From Brachionus koreanus (Eukaryota > Rotifera > Eurotatoria > Ploima > Brachionidae): a DNA stretch of 64,000 nucleotides. Below are positions 11,924 to 22,200 of the stretch, piece after piece. The translations under genes and the position numbers were made by a program. Where the stretch lies: assembly GCA_016987375.1 (NCBI GenBank), contig PJRA01000011.1, positions 1,774,446 to 1,838,445 of the forward strand, given 5' to 3'. Each line of letters begins with the position of its first letter. Position 1 is the stretch's first letter. The notes under the pieces were generated by a model. It was not told the DNA's origin. It did not search any database and was given only the letters and a program-made list of their open reading frames with translations.

Positions 11924-14181
11924 CTAAGGCAATGGAGCATTTGTATAAAATAGCTGAGCTATTATTTTACTTACTGCTGGACCAATATTTCTAAAAAAAT
12001 AATAGAGATAAATTTTTTTTTTATTTTACAAACAAAGTTGAAGATACCTTTGTTGACTGCCATATTTTACGTTTGCCAAAAGTTTTATTCGACTATTTTC
12101 ATCAGAACACTTGGCATATTCTTTTATTAAACTGAAAAACAAAAATTTAATCTTAAAAATAGCAGATTTTAATGATTGTCTATACTGAGCTGGCGTCGGA
12201 TAGATATCAATTATAGCAAGTACTTTTTCTTGAGAAAGTCCCTGAATTTTCATCAAGCATTTAGCGAACATTTCCCTTATACTAAGTGGCTTATTTTTGT
12301 TAGAAAATTCATTAAATTCTTTGAATGTCATCAGATATGCTTGGTCAAAATTCTCAGAAAAATTTTTGTTAACATCTTCCAAGTGGTTTTTTTTCACAGC
12401 ACATAATTTTTTAGTCTTAAATTTTTCAATTAAAAATTTGCTCATATGAATTAAATAAAAAGCTGAATCCTTAGGATCAGTCGAATGATGAACAACCAAT
12501 TGATCAATTATTTGAGTATTCACATCTGCTTGAATCAAGCTCTTTTCTGGCAAGCTCATGTGCTTCATAGAACCATAGTCTTCAATTAAATACACTGCGT
12601 GTTTAATACCACATTTTTTAAGTCTAAACTTTTGTTCTTTGTATCTACCATCAATAATGCTCGAACAAAAATCATCCATTCTTTTACGTTCAACTATATA
12701 GTCAAGTACCAAGTCACTCTGCGATTCGGTCTTGGATCGAGCTATCCAAGTAAAATCTCCCACATGCAACTTACCAAATTCATGTTTTAGGCCTGATTTT
12801 TTAATTTCATCAATTAATAAATCTTGTTTTTTTCTAAATAAAAATAAAATCAAATTAAAAATATTTTTAAATTTTCTATTTTATTTTACGCATTTGTTTC
12901 ACAATTATCGATGAATAAAATTATATCATATGATCCTGGCAATAGAGTGAATACAGTATGTTGACTTGTGATTGTTGGTATTTCTGATCGATCAATATGA
13001 AAATCAGAATTTGAAACTGTTCGTGGAAAATCTGCTATTTTTGACTCGAAAAATTGTTGTGATAGACCAGTTGAGCATCCGATATCTTCTAGTTTTTCAC
13101 TATCAGATGAATCAATTGTATAGCAATTCAAATCTTTATCAGCATTTTTTTTCCAACTTTCTCTTTCATCTAATTCTTTTCTATCATTTAATTTAGAATT
13201 TTCTTTCTGACACGTTTCTTTATCAGAGCCAGAATTAGTTTCTAAATGATCACTATTACTAGACAAGCCATGCGAAAGTTTTTTGGCCAATTCACGTCCA
13301 CTATCTGTCAATCTATACCGAGCTGGCAATTTATTTTCTTTAATAACAAAATTTTTTTTAATCAAATTAGACATTGAATTCCAAGCTGTGTAGTGGTTTC
13401 TTGGGTCATTGCTTACAAACTGGGCATCTGAATGTTTCTGAGCTTCTTTAATAAGCTGATTTTTGAGCATGTAGTTGTCATCATTGTTCTGTTCTTCTTC
13501 ATTTTTGAGCAAAGTTATCAGCAGAGCATATGCACCAGATCTAAATTCTGGTAAGTATTCTTTTGATCGAGTAGTTTTTTTGACTTTTTTTACATTTTCA
13601 GTCGATTCCTGTTCATCGTCACTTGAATTTCGACTCCAAGATTTAGTTTTAGCTATGCGAGTTTTTGAATTTGATGATTTAAGCAGATTGGGATACTTTG
13701 CTCTAATTGAATCCAAATTTGTACAATTATCATTGCACTCAATCTCACGACAATCTTCACTTGCTTTCTTTTTTGACTTTTTGGTTCGCGTTTTTGTCGA
13801 TTCCTCTTCAGACTGAGCGTCATTTTCACACTCATCCAAAATTTCTATGTCCTCATCCTCATGCAATTTTCCTCCTTCTCTTAAATAAACCTCCAATTTT
13901 TCGTCAATTAATTTACATATTTTGTCACCAAAACCCTCAAGTATAATGCACTCTTTGCCAGATTTCAATGGAAGTGGATACTTACGCAACGAATTGAGAC
14001 ACTTTTTTTCAAATAAATTTCCAGTCAAAATAAAAGTCTATATGAAATATACCTTTGAATAAGTGTGCTTACTATGTAAGTCTCTTGCTACAGCATCCTC
14101 TTTTAACTCAGATAGCCACTCTTCAAACACTGGATTTGCACTTTTGAATCTATTTTTTTTTAAATTATTTGAATAACTCAT
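11924..14181 (-). CDS. MUS81: Crossover junction endonuclease MUS81
   Basis: Catalytic subunit of the MUS81-EME structure-specific nuclease, which cuts branched DNA at stalled forks and recombination intermediates in the nucleus. Four exons join in frame: 14181-14053, 14001-12890, 12833-12048 and 11990-11924, giving about 697 aa (human about 550). Order of parts: N-terminal helix-hairpin-helix (NPVFEEWLSEL, then SLRKYPLPLKSGKE and ILEGFGDKICK), a long acidic/serine linker, a winged helix (residues near YLPEFRSGAYALLITLL), then the ERCC4-type nuclease (ILFIDNCET, KLHVGDFTW, and the catalytic VERKRMDDF). The C-terminal tandem HhH ends NIGPAVSKIIAQLFYTNAPL. All key ERK-D residues are present. 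Exon 3 contains about 30 hydrophobic-rich bases (FKIKFLFF) that could be a small unrecognised intron, but no donor is visible. The linkers are longer than usual. Confidence 0.95.
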
Positions 14182-14311
14182 TTTTTGAAATTTAAATTTA
14201 GATTTTTGAATAAATTAAAAAGAAAAAATTAGAAAATTTATTTTGTTATATTTAATAAAAATAATGATTAAAAATAGTGTTTAGTTTTAATTTGCTTTTA
14301 AGTCGAATAAT

Positions 14312-14722
14312 TTAAATCGATATACCAATTAGTACACCTCCACCAAATGAAACACCAAAAGCAAAATTTTCTTGCATAAATTTTTTAAAACATCCAAAAG
14401 CTTTCTCTAATTTTTCATTTTGAGTGTTTTTGTCAAGAAGACCGCTTTCTTCAGCAGCTTTAATTGCCTTTTTTTTTAAATCTTTAATTTTAGAGCTCTT
14501 TTTGCCCCATTTAATTTCAATATAGCCAAAATGCTGAGCCAATTGAAGAGCTATTAAGCTAGAACCAACTGTAAATGCAGCCATTCTTCCAACTTTTGAC
14601 ATCACGTAACCAGTCGCCAAACCGGCCGATCCACCAACCAACATCTGATTTAGTCTCGACATGTCTTTTATTTCATTGATTGAATTCTTAATGAATTCCG
14701 ATACACTATTGCTTGATGACAT
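14312..14722 (-). CDS. FUN14 domain protein (FUNDC1/2-like), 136 aa
   Basis: Outer mitochondrial membrane protein family; FUNDC1 is a mitophagy receptor in vertebrates. The FUN14 core is clear: MLVGGSAGLATGYVMSKVGR, then FTVGSSLIALQLAQHFGYIE and IKWGKK, a charged helix, and the final glycine-rich segment GVSFGGGVLIGISI. These make about three hydrophobic segments. The N-terminus is only about 26 residues and lacks the YxxL LC3-binding motif that defines FUNDC1, so a receptor role cannot be assumed. The ATG is preceded directly by an acceptor-like TTTTTCTAG, and a donor-like GAAG/GTAATT lies about 60 bp further upstream (14784/14783). A short leader exon, or trans-splicing, is therefore likely. 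Neighbours on the same strand are MUS81 (130 bp away) and MZT1. Confidence 0.88.
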   Translation of the reverse strand: MSSSNSVSEFIKNSINEIKDMSRLNQMLVGGSAGLATGYVMSKVGRMAAFTVGSSLIALQLAQHFGYIEIKWGKKSSKIKDLKKKAIKAAEESGLLDKNTQNEKLEKAFGCFKKFMQENFAFGVSFGGGVLIGISI

Positions 14723-14891
14723 CCTAGAAAAATAAAAATATTTTTTCCAATTTTCAGCAAGTTAATTACTTTTAATTAATTACCTTCTAAAGGGTAATTT
14801 TTTATACAAAAAGCAAAACATTAAAAAACAAAAATTTATTAAAAAATTTACAGATAATTTTATAAAAATATTATTAGATTTTAATTTTAGA

Positions 14892-15116
14892 TCACTCGTT
14901 TTCTAATATGGCCGAATTAGCGGCTAGTCGTGCGCATTCTCGCTTTAGATTTAGTATCGAATGAGCCAAAGGAGTTGGATTAACACCATTTTCAATCAAT
15001 CGCACACATATCGATAGCGTTTCTTTATCCAAACCAATTTTTAATAAATCTGCTATTTCCTCAATAATCTGCATAGCATCCATAGCATCTCTTGTCGCAT
15101 TCAAATTATCAGACAT
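14892..15116 (-). CDS. MZT1: Mitotic-spindle organizing protein 1 (MOZART1)
   Basis: Small adaptor that binds the N-termini of gamma-tubulin complex proteins and helps recruit and activate the gamma-tubulin ring complex at microtubule organising centres. The 74-aa protein matches the family along its length: NLNATRDAMDAMQIIEEIAD, LLKIGLDKETLSICVRLIEN and GVNPTPLAHSI. I chose the ATG at 15116 (MSDNLNA), which gives the usual family length; an in-frame ATG 39 bases upstream would add residues with no family counterpart and lies before an acceptor-like TTTCTAG. The gene is single-exon and lies 170 bp from GTF2H3 on the same strand. Confidence 0.95.
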   Translation of the reverse strand: MSDNLNATRDAMDAMQIIEEIADLLKIGLDKETLSICVRLIENGVNPTPLAHSILNLKRECARLAANSAILENE

Positions 15117-15285
15117 TTCTAGACTAGAAAAAAATCCTTCAAATAAATGAAACAAAAGTTCTTAATTCAATCAATTGGATTTTCATAACCAATTTATATT
15201 GAATAATTATAAATTAACTAAAAACCGATTTAATTTATTTTAATTCAAAAAATTATATTTGTTTTTTTTCTAATTTTTATTATAG

Positions 15286-16559
15286 TTATTCAAACATTTC
15301 TATTGAATTATTTAAATTGATATCTGTGGGACCAATGTCCATGCTGTCTAAATTTTTACTGCTACCATTTATAGAATCCGACTTTGATTTTGTGCTGTAT
15401 TGAAGCTTGTTAACCATGAGACCTTGCTTTAAAGAACTTGCCTTTTTTAGCATATTTACATCAAAACGAAAGTTACAGTTGCATGTGGTACATATGGGCG
15501 TGAATGTGCAAAAAACACTTAAACACACCGAGCATACATAGCCTACATCAATAAGTTTATGATGACAAAAACAAGCAGCTCGATAGTCTACATCGGTTTT
15601 GGGCGGATAGACCAACATGTGACGGGTTTTTTCATCAGGTAAATACAACCAGAGCAAATAGCTTAAGAGTCCGTTTAGCTGAGGCACTCTAAAATAAACT
15701 CCGTTGGTCAGATTGCTTGCTTGCTGAAGAAGGGATGAATCTTGAAGAAGAGAGCATGAATCAATTGTGATATTCTAAAATATTTGAATAAATTTAAAAC
15801 TTAAAGAAACAAAAAAATTATTTTTTTTATTACAGATTTCTCGGCACTAAATATCATGTTCATAAAGCTCATGTATTGATTAGAACTGTCATCACTAGCC
15901 TTAATAACTACAAAACGATATTTAACCGATTCGGCAAATATGTACTTGCGTTGTATTCGATTTATATAGCATAGACCAAGACCCATTGCTGATGAAATCA
16001 TTGAATCATTGCTTAGATTATCTTTATTATTTATTTCTTTTGCTTTAATAATCTAAATTATTGTTTAATTCATTTTTAGACAGACATTACCATTACTTAA
16101 ATTGTCTAAATGGTGAGAGGATAATTTTTTCAAATTTTCTTTTACAGTTTCGTAAATATCGTTTATTTGTTCATATTTTTCCCATGGTAATTGATTATTT
16201 TCAACTAATTTAGGTCTTGTCGGATAAAGAAATTCACTTTTTGCAGATTTTTTACTTTAAAGAAAATAACTTTTTGTTTAAAAAACTTACGCTTTGGTAT
16301 TGTGAGCGGCTATTAAGCATACAGAATTATTTTGATTCATTGTCTTGTAAGCATTAACGAAGCCCATCACTCCACTCAGACAATCATTAAAAGTTATCTT
16401 TCATAATTTTAATGCGAATTTTTCTTAATAAAAATGAATTATTACATTATCTTGAATTTGCGTTTGGGCATCTTGTTGCATGAATCCGGAGTTTTGAAGA
16501 CTCCACCATATCGGATTAGTGTCCAAAATGACAATGAGCAAATTTTTTTCGTTATTCAT
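15286..16559 (-). CDS. GTF2H3: TFIIH subunit p34 (general transcription factor IIH subunit 3)
   Basis: Core TFIIH subunit that contacts p44 and works in transcription initiation and nucleotide excision repair. Five exons join in frame: 16559-16446, 16397-16291, 16254-16091, 16042-15834 and 15774-15286, about 360 aa (human about 308). The vWA-like fold begins NEKNLLIVILDTNPIWW. It continues through FLYP, SAMGLGLCYINRIQRKY, VIKASDDSSNQYMSFMNMIF and NGLLSYLLWLYLPDEKTRHM. The C4 zinc finger follows (CFCHHKLIDVGYVCSVCLSV, CTFTPICTTCNC). Introns are 37-60 bp apart from one of 48 bp that uses an AAAG acceptor. The tail after the zinc finger is longer than in human and is low in similarity. Confidence 0.95.
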
Positions 16560-16731
16560 CCCAAATTTTGATAGAATCTTAAATTAAACTAAACTAATTT
16601 AATGCATTTTATAATTTTTTTTGCATCAAAACAAAGTTAAAGTTAAGTTAAAAGAAAAAATAAATTAAAAAAAAAACAAATTTTATTATCTAATTTACTA
16701 TGAAAATAAATTAACAAAAAATATTGAGTTT

Positions 16732-17338
16732 TTATTTTGAGAAAAAAGAATAAAATATGTTAAAGATCGAATTGTCTTGTTTAATGTTGAGTTTTTCCTT
16801 AAAAAAATTATAAACATCAAAATAAAAAAAGGTTAAAATGAAATACCCATCCACCATTGCACTCGATCCAAATACCATATTTACAAGTGATGAATGATGT
16901 AAGCCATTCAATAAGCTTACAGGCCAGAGAGCTCGCTTTGTTAATTGAATTAACCTTGCAAGAGTATCTAAATGATAAATATGCTAGGAAGGATATGGTT
17001 ATCACTATTCGTCCCCAATTGATACAGTTATCATCAAAAACCAAATTGGCAATGTCCTTTATTTGAGCTAAGATTTTTGCCTCACAATTTTCGTCCATGA
17101 AAATTTTGGTTTCAAACAGCATTTTGTTTAGATAGCAATCAAACGATTCACGATGCTCGCATTCTGCTTTGAGCGCCAGTTTACGAATTGATATAAGTGT
17201 TTCGGGACTGACGAATTTACAGTCTGCTTTGCAGTTTTTTCCTATATTTTGATACGGATCTTTGACTTCATCAGTTGTATTTAGCCTAAAAGCAAAATAG
17301 TCCTTAATTATCTCCAAAGTGGTGATATATCGTGTCAT
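16732..17338 (-). CDS. Bcl-2 family protein (multi-domain, MCL1/BCL2-like)
   Basis: Apoptosis regulator family acting at the mitochondrial outer membrane. Two exons, 17338-16847 and 16797-16732, join at phase 0 to give 185 aa. A BH4-like helix is at residues 8-18 (LEIIKDYFAFRL). A BH3-like helix is at about 51-70 (IRKLALKAECEHRESFD), where the usual GD pair is A-E. BH1 is at about 100-118 (DDNCINWGRIVITISFLAYL, with the diagnostic NWGRIV). BH2 is at 157-165 (WIECNGGW, then E). The second exon is short (EKLNIKQDNSIFNIFYSFFSK). It has only a brief hydrophobic stretch rather than a standard 20-residue anchor, so membrane anchoring may be weak or the annotated last exon may be incomplete. Pro- or anti-survival role cannot be decided from sequence. 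Confidence 0.9.
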
Positions 17339-17344
17339 TTTTTG

Positions 17345-17738
17345 AAATTACTGATTTTTTTGTCTAATTTTTTTTTTCAAATATTTTTTTTTAATAAATT
17401 TAATTGAAAAAAATATTTCTTTTAAGTTTCTAAAGTTACAATTAAAATTTTTTTTATAATTTTAATTTTTTTGTCGAAAAAAAATAGAAATAAATAAAAA
17501 GGCAAGCTGATTTTTATTTATAAATTTTTTACCTTTTAATGATTAAATCTGAATTATTTAATAAATTAATCTAATTTTTAATAAATCGAAAAATTTAATA
17601 AATAATTAAGTTCTTTGTAAAATTCCAAATAAAAATCCTTGTTAACATGGGTATAAATTCAAAAAATCATGGTTACATCAAAAAAAAGGCATCTTTATTC
17701 AACACAGATTTATTTTCTAATCTAATTATTTATTAAAA
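17345..17738. other. Intergenic region between divergent BCL2-like and claudin-like genes
   Basis: About 400 bp of AT-rich DNA between two genes transcribed away from each other. It should contain both promoters. No TATA box or other motif stands out from the AT background. Confidence 0.5.
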
Positions 17739-18521
17739 ATGAAGAATTTTATTTTATTTTCTTTATTGATTTTATGTTTTTTATCTATTTTGGTTAATTA
17801 TACTTCATTAAATAGTTCTAAATGGCGTCTAATTGAAGTAAGCAAGCATAATGGAACTGTATTTCGATCATCATTTGGATTTTGGAAAATGTGCAATGAA
17901 ACATTCATCAAAGAATCATCTGATAAGAGAATCAGTTGTGGAAAAGTTGATTTCAAACATGAACAAATGATGACAAATTCTCGTATAATCAACTATGTCG
18001 GATTTATTTTTCATGTAATGGGCAGTTTGTCAGTTTTATGTCTATTTTTCATTGCTTTATGTGAGTACAAATTAACTCTTGTTTGGAATCTAAATCTAAT
18101 ACTAAGCATGATTAGTGTGTCTTTTTTTACAATCGGTCTTGTTTTGATGATTGTTACCACAATTTTATTCATGTCTAAAGTCAAATATATTGAAGTAAAC
18201 AGTGTGATGAAATTTTATGAACCCGGATTCGGCTCTCTTGGTCTATTAGGTTTCACTTTGTCCATATTTTGCTGCATTGGAGCCCTAGCCCTTAATTTTA
18301 TATTCTTGAGTACGTCAACTTTAAAAAGAACCAAAAAAGCACAAAATGATTCTGTCGAGGAGCCAAAGTCTGCTTTAAATCAGACAAAAAAAACTTCATC
18401 GCAAAAAAATTTCAAATTTGTCAGTCAACCAGTATTTCCCAGGATTCCTCCTCCGCCACCGCCGTCTCTTTCTGTGGAGGCTAAAACCTCATTCGGAATA
18501 ATAAATGATGAGAATAAATAA
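17739..18521 (+). CDS. Claudin/PMP22/TMEM47-like four-helix membrane protein
   Basis: The 260-aa protein has four hydrophobic segments at about residues 4-22, 83-107, 113-145 and 168-192. The first extracellular loop carries the claudin-superfamily pattern W-(G)FW-C-C (SSKWRLIE, FGFWKMC, ISCGK). Members make cell junctions or regulate channels; which role applies here is unknown. The cytoplasmic tail is basic, then contains a polyproline run (RIPPPPPPSLS) that could bind SH3, WW or EVH1 domains. The stop codon overlaps AATAAATAAA, a likely polyadenylation signal. The frame is a single exon starting at the first ATG. The exact subfamily (claudin, TMEM47/VAB-9, or calcium-channel gamma) is not resolved. 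Confidence 0.8.
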   Translation: MKNFILFSLLILCFLSILVNYTSLNSSKWRLIEVSKHNGTVFRSSFGFWKMCNETFIKESSDKRISCGKVDFKHEQMMTNSRIINYVGFIFHVMGSLSVLCLFFIALCEYKLTLVWNLNLILSMISVSFFTIGLVLMIVTTILFMSKVKYIEVNSVMKFYEPGFGSLGLLGFTLSIFCCIGALALNFIFLSTSTLKRTKKAQNDSVEEPKSALNQTKKTSSQKNFKFVSQPVFPRIPPPPPPSLSVEAKTSFGIINDENK

Positions 18522-19704
18522 ACTTTTTGTTATTTTATTTATTTGTTTGGTTTTTATTTTTAAATAATAAATAAATAAAATATTAATTGGCCATTTGCTT
18601 GAGCTTTAATGAATTAGGCAATTTGTTTGTAGAAATCCAAATATAACTCCATATCCTTAAACCAATAAGTTTAAAAAAAAATACCTCAAATTTTGACTAT
18701 TTCCTCTAGTGGATACTTTGAATAGAAAAAATAGCGTCACAAAAATGCTTAGGAAAATAATAAATTTTGAGTAGATTTTAATTATATCATAAAATCTCAA
18801 TTTTGAATAATACAAAGTTTAAAAATTTTCACTTATTACTTTATTTACTTTATTTATTTAGTTAAATTTCGAAAATTAATGACTATTTTATTCAGGCTAT
18901 TTGATTTATAGAATTATTTTTCTAATTTAATCCTCGGTAAATATGCTTGGCCAACAATCCAAAAGTAAATTTTAATTTATCAATTAAATAAACAATTTTT
19001 AGAAATTAAATTAGACTCATTTTTGAAAATTAAATCAAGTCTAAATATTATCGGCTGGTGAAAATTCTCTCTTTCAAATAAATAATTCAACTAAATAGCA
19101 AATTTATTCTCTAAATCAAATATATTTTTTTTGGTTATAATATTTTCTAATTCTTAAAAAAAAGTATTTTAATTATACAATATTTGCTGTTATGACTATG
19201 CATAATTTTAACGAGCTTTTAGATGATAGATAATGTTCTGCTTATTTAGCATATCATAAATAAATAAAATTTGTTACATAACAAAAAACAAAAATAAGAT
19301 GGGTAAGCTCAAAGTGTTCATTTTTAGCTCTATGTACTTAAAACTAAAATAGATAAATAATGATATTGAATTTAAATTTAAAAACAATTGTCTAAGACAT
19401 CAAAAGATCCTTACTAACCGATATTGTCAATTACCATGCGTCCAACCAAACTAAATTTAACATACTTTAAAATCAACCTAATTTGAGAAAAATTTTATCT
19501 TCAATTTTTCACAAAATTTTAATTTTTTATTATTTAAACTAAATAAAGTTATTTTTTTATGCAGAACCAAAGCACTGAAATACAAATTTCTATTCATAGA
19601 ACAAGCCAGAGTTGTTTAAAAGTCCAAAAGAAGAAAAGAGTCCAATTAGGGACTTGGAATTTATTGTATTATTTATGAAGATATAAATAAGAAATACATT
19701 TTTC
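18522..19704. other. Intergenic sequence, no gene seen
   Basis: AT-rich DNA after the claudin-like gene. No exon, RNA gene or clear repeat was found. Confidence 0.5.
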
Positions 19705-19914
19705 TTAACACTCAAAGGATCGGTGTCAATTTGACACCTTTTTTTATGCTTTTTATCTTTGGCACGGTATATCTGACTACGAAAAATCTATTTTTATTTT
19801 AAATATTCATTTATAGTAACTGATTCAGAAAGTTTTAGGTGGATATGATTTATTTTTTATTAGATAGATGAGAATAAAAAAAGTTTTAAATTGTCGCCGG
19901 TCTTTTGAGTTTTT
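19705..19914. mobile_element. piggyBac-like MITE
   Basis: The left end starts TTAA then CACTCAAAGGATCGG, followed by the inner palindrome GGTGTCAATTTGACACC. The right end, read on the other strand, is AACTCAAAAGACCGGCGACA, an imperfect copy of the left end. TTAA at the left and the TCAAAGG/TCGG core match the ends at 25286-25321 and 51708/53396. The right TTAA has decayed. Confidence 0.6.
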
Positions 19915-22179
19915 GAAGTTCTCTGATTCTAGTTCCAAAGATATTGAACAATATCCACGAAATTAAGTAATTAATAAAACTCGATTTAGCATAACGAAAA
20001 AAAAGTCTTTTAACTTGATTTTTTTTAAATTTTTATCGGCTTATTTATTAAATCAAATTTGATAATTTTTATGAAATATAAATTCACAAGTCAACCTATT
20101 TTTTTATTTGACTTTTATTCTAAACAAAAAAAAAATTGTTATTAATTAAAATTTGAGGTATATTTTTTTCTTTCAATTAATAATTTGTATTGATTTTTAA
20201 ATAGTTTAAATTAAAAATTTAAAGTCCTTTACTTGGTTTGGGACTTATGCTTGAAACTTGTGACTTTTAAACACTTCTTGAACAAGCTATCTACATCGGA
20301 CTATAATACATTAAAAAAAGATTATATGTTGTTTATTTTTAAGATCAAAATGGTATTTTATTTAATAAAAAAAAAAGGTTTATTGTTTTTATTTTGAATG
20401 GGAAAATGTCTGTTTCAAATTATGAAGTTTTTCAGAAAAAAATTACAAACTAAATCGGCTTAATTTTTGAAATTTATTTTAATCTTGCATTTAAAATCAA
20501 TTAGCGATGTGCATTGAAAAGTCGGCGCGCTTTTGCCCGATTAAACTCTTTGTTTATGCTTGACACAAACATATAGATTATCTCTAGGTAAATATCAATT
20601 AAACTAGCCTAATGACTTAACTCAATGGTTTGCTAATTTTTTTTTGTTAGGTAAATAGGTTAAGTTTCGGTACATACATACACCAAGATATAAATTTATT
20701 AGTTCTAATTAATTTGCTTTAAAAGAACGATTTTTATCAAGGGTTTTGGTTGTGTCGATCGCTAGTTAGTTTTCGGCGCGCATTTCCAATCCTCTCAACC
20801 AAATTTTCTGATAATTTGCTTAACCTCAATATTAGTTTATACACCGAATACTATAGAAACTAAACTGAAAAAAAAATTTTATTATTTTTGTTTGATACCA
20901 ACTAAATAAATTTATATCAATAAAATTGGATTTTAAATAAACATTCGACTGTAAAATCATTAGGGACAATAATTTAATTAATAAAATTTTTTTTTTTAAA
21001 TGCAGATTTTTTTCAGTTCTATTTTAACTTGAATCAATTTAATTTATTCAAGTAAAAAGGAAAAATTTGCAAATGTGGTCTTGGAAATTTGTAATAAAAT
21101 AAACAATCAATTTATATTAATAGATGCCAGCACTTTGTTTTAGCATGCCTTTCAAGACTCTACTAAAATACCAAACTAATCATATATGCTCATTTTTTGT
21201 TAGCTATGAACTCTCTTCTATTCTACTTCGTCAATAAATTAAGATTTCTTCTATTCCTAAAAGGTGTTTTATAATTTAGCATAATTCCTTTCTACTTTAA
21301 ATATCATTTGCATCAAGCTTTACCTTAAACTAGTGTATTTTAATTAGATTGTTTATCTCGAAGCGAATTTTTTAATTTCTAATGTAACTAATTAAGCGAA
21401 TGTAGCAATGGAAGCAACCAAGCCTGACTCATGTCGCACATCTACCATATTAGATTCACTTTAGCTGATTCATTTAATTATGCAATGAATCAGCTAGGAT
21501 ATTTTCAAACAATTTTCAAATATCTATCCTGTCTGGACTTGATCTCGTTTAATCATGCGATTCATGATTAATAGCCTCTTTAATTTAGGCTTAGGGTATC
21601 AAGTAGATATCTTATCCAGCCTGGAGGTGAAATCTAAAATTTATTTAAAGATAAAAAATTTAACAAATTCGATTGTTAAAATAGATAAGAAGCATTTTAT
21701 TTAAGTGCTCAGCGCATATTCAAATGAATTGTTTTAGATTTTTGTTTTCTTTAACTTTTTCTTTTCCACTGAGCAACAATATTTAAATTTGTTTCGTATT
21801 TTGCCGATTTTTGTCTGCATTTTTGCACACCATTTGAGAAACATTTTCTTATTATTCATAAGAAATAAAATTAAAGTAAAAATTCTTTCTTTTTTATGTA
21901 TTTGGTTTTGCATATCCAATTTCGTATAGAAACTCAAAAAAATAAAAGAAAAATTTAATTTATTTTCAATTGAGTTTGCTAATCAACATACTTAGGTAAA
22001 AATAAATAGTGAATTAAAGTGTCAATTAGACAGAGAATCGACCTATTCAAATAACGAAACGCTGCACGATTCTAAGAGTCTAAATCAGATTTCTGTTAAA
22101 CCATTAAAAAAACAAATAGTTAAGAATTCTCATTGATCTTAATAACATCAATAGGTTTTATTTTAGTTTTAGACAAAAA
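19915..22179. other. Intergenic sequence upstream of the CEP170-like gene
   Basis: Mostly AT-rich. Two GC-richer patches (around 20520-20545 and 20750-20800) both contain CGGCGCGC-type sequence and could be promoter elements of a distant 5' exon. A perfect hairpin lies at 21462-21496. No coding exon is convincing. Confidence 0.45.
21462..21496. repeat. Perfect 13-bp hairpin
   Basis: TAGCTGATTCATT at 21462-21474 is matched exactly by its reverse complement at 21484-21496, with a 9-base loop. Function unknown; it could be a decayed MITE core or an RNA structure. Confidence 0.75.
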
Positions 22180-22197
22180 CTCTTAGAATTCTAAGAG
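22180..22197. promoter_or_regulatory. Perfect 18-bp palindrome next to a start codon
   Basis: CTCTTAGAATTCTAAGAG ends three bases before the ATG at 22201. A partial copy (ttctaagagtc) lies at about 22071. It could be a binding site or an mRNA hairpin over the start region. Confidence 0.5.
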
Positions 22198-22200
22198 AGA

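Noticed and set aside
12090..12150. Extra intron in MUS81 exon 3
   Set aside because: An acceptor-like TTTTTCAG is present but there is no GT donor at a workable distance and the frame stays open, so it was left as coding.
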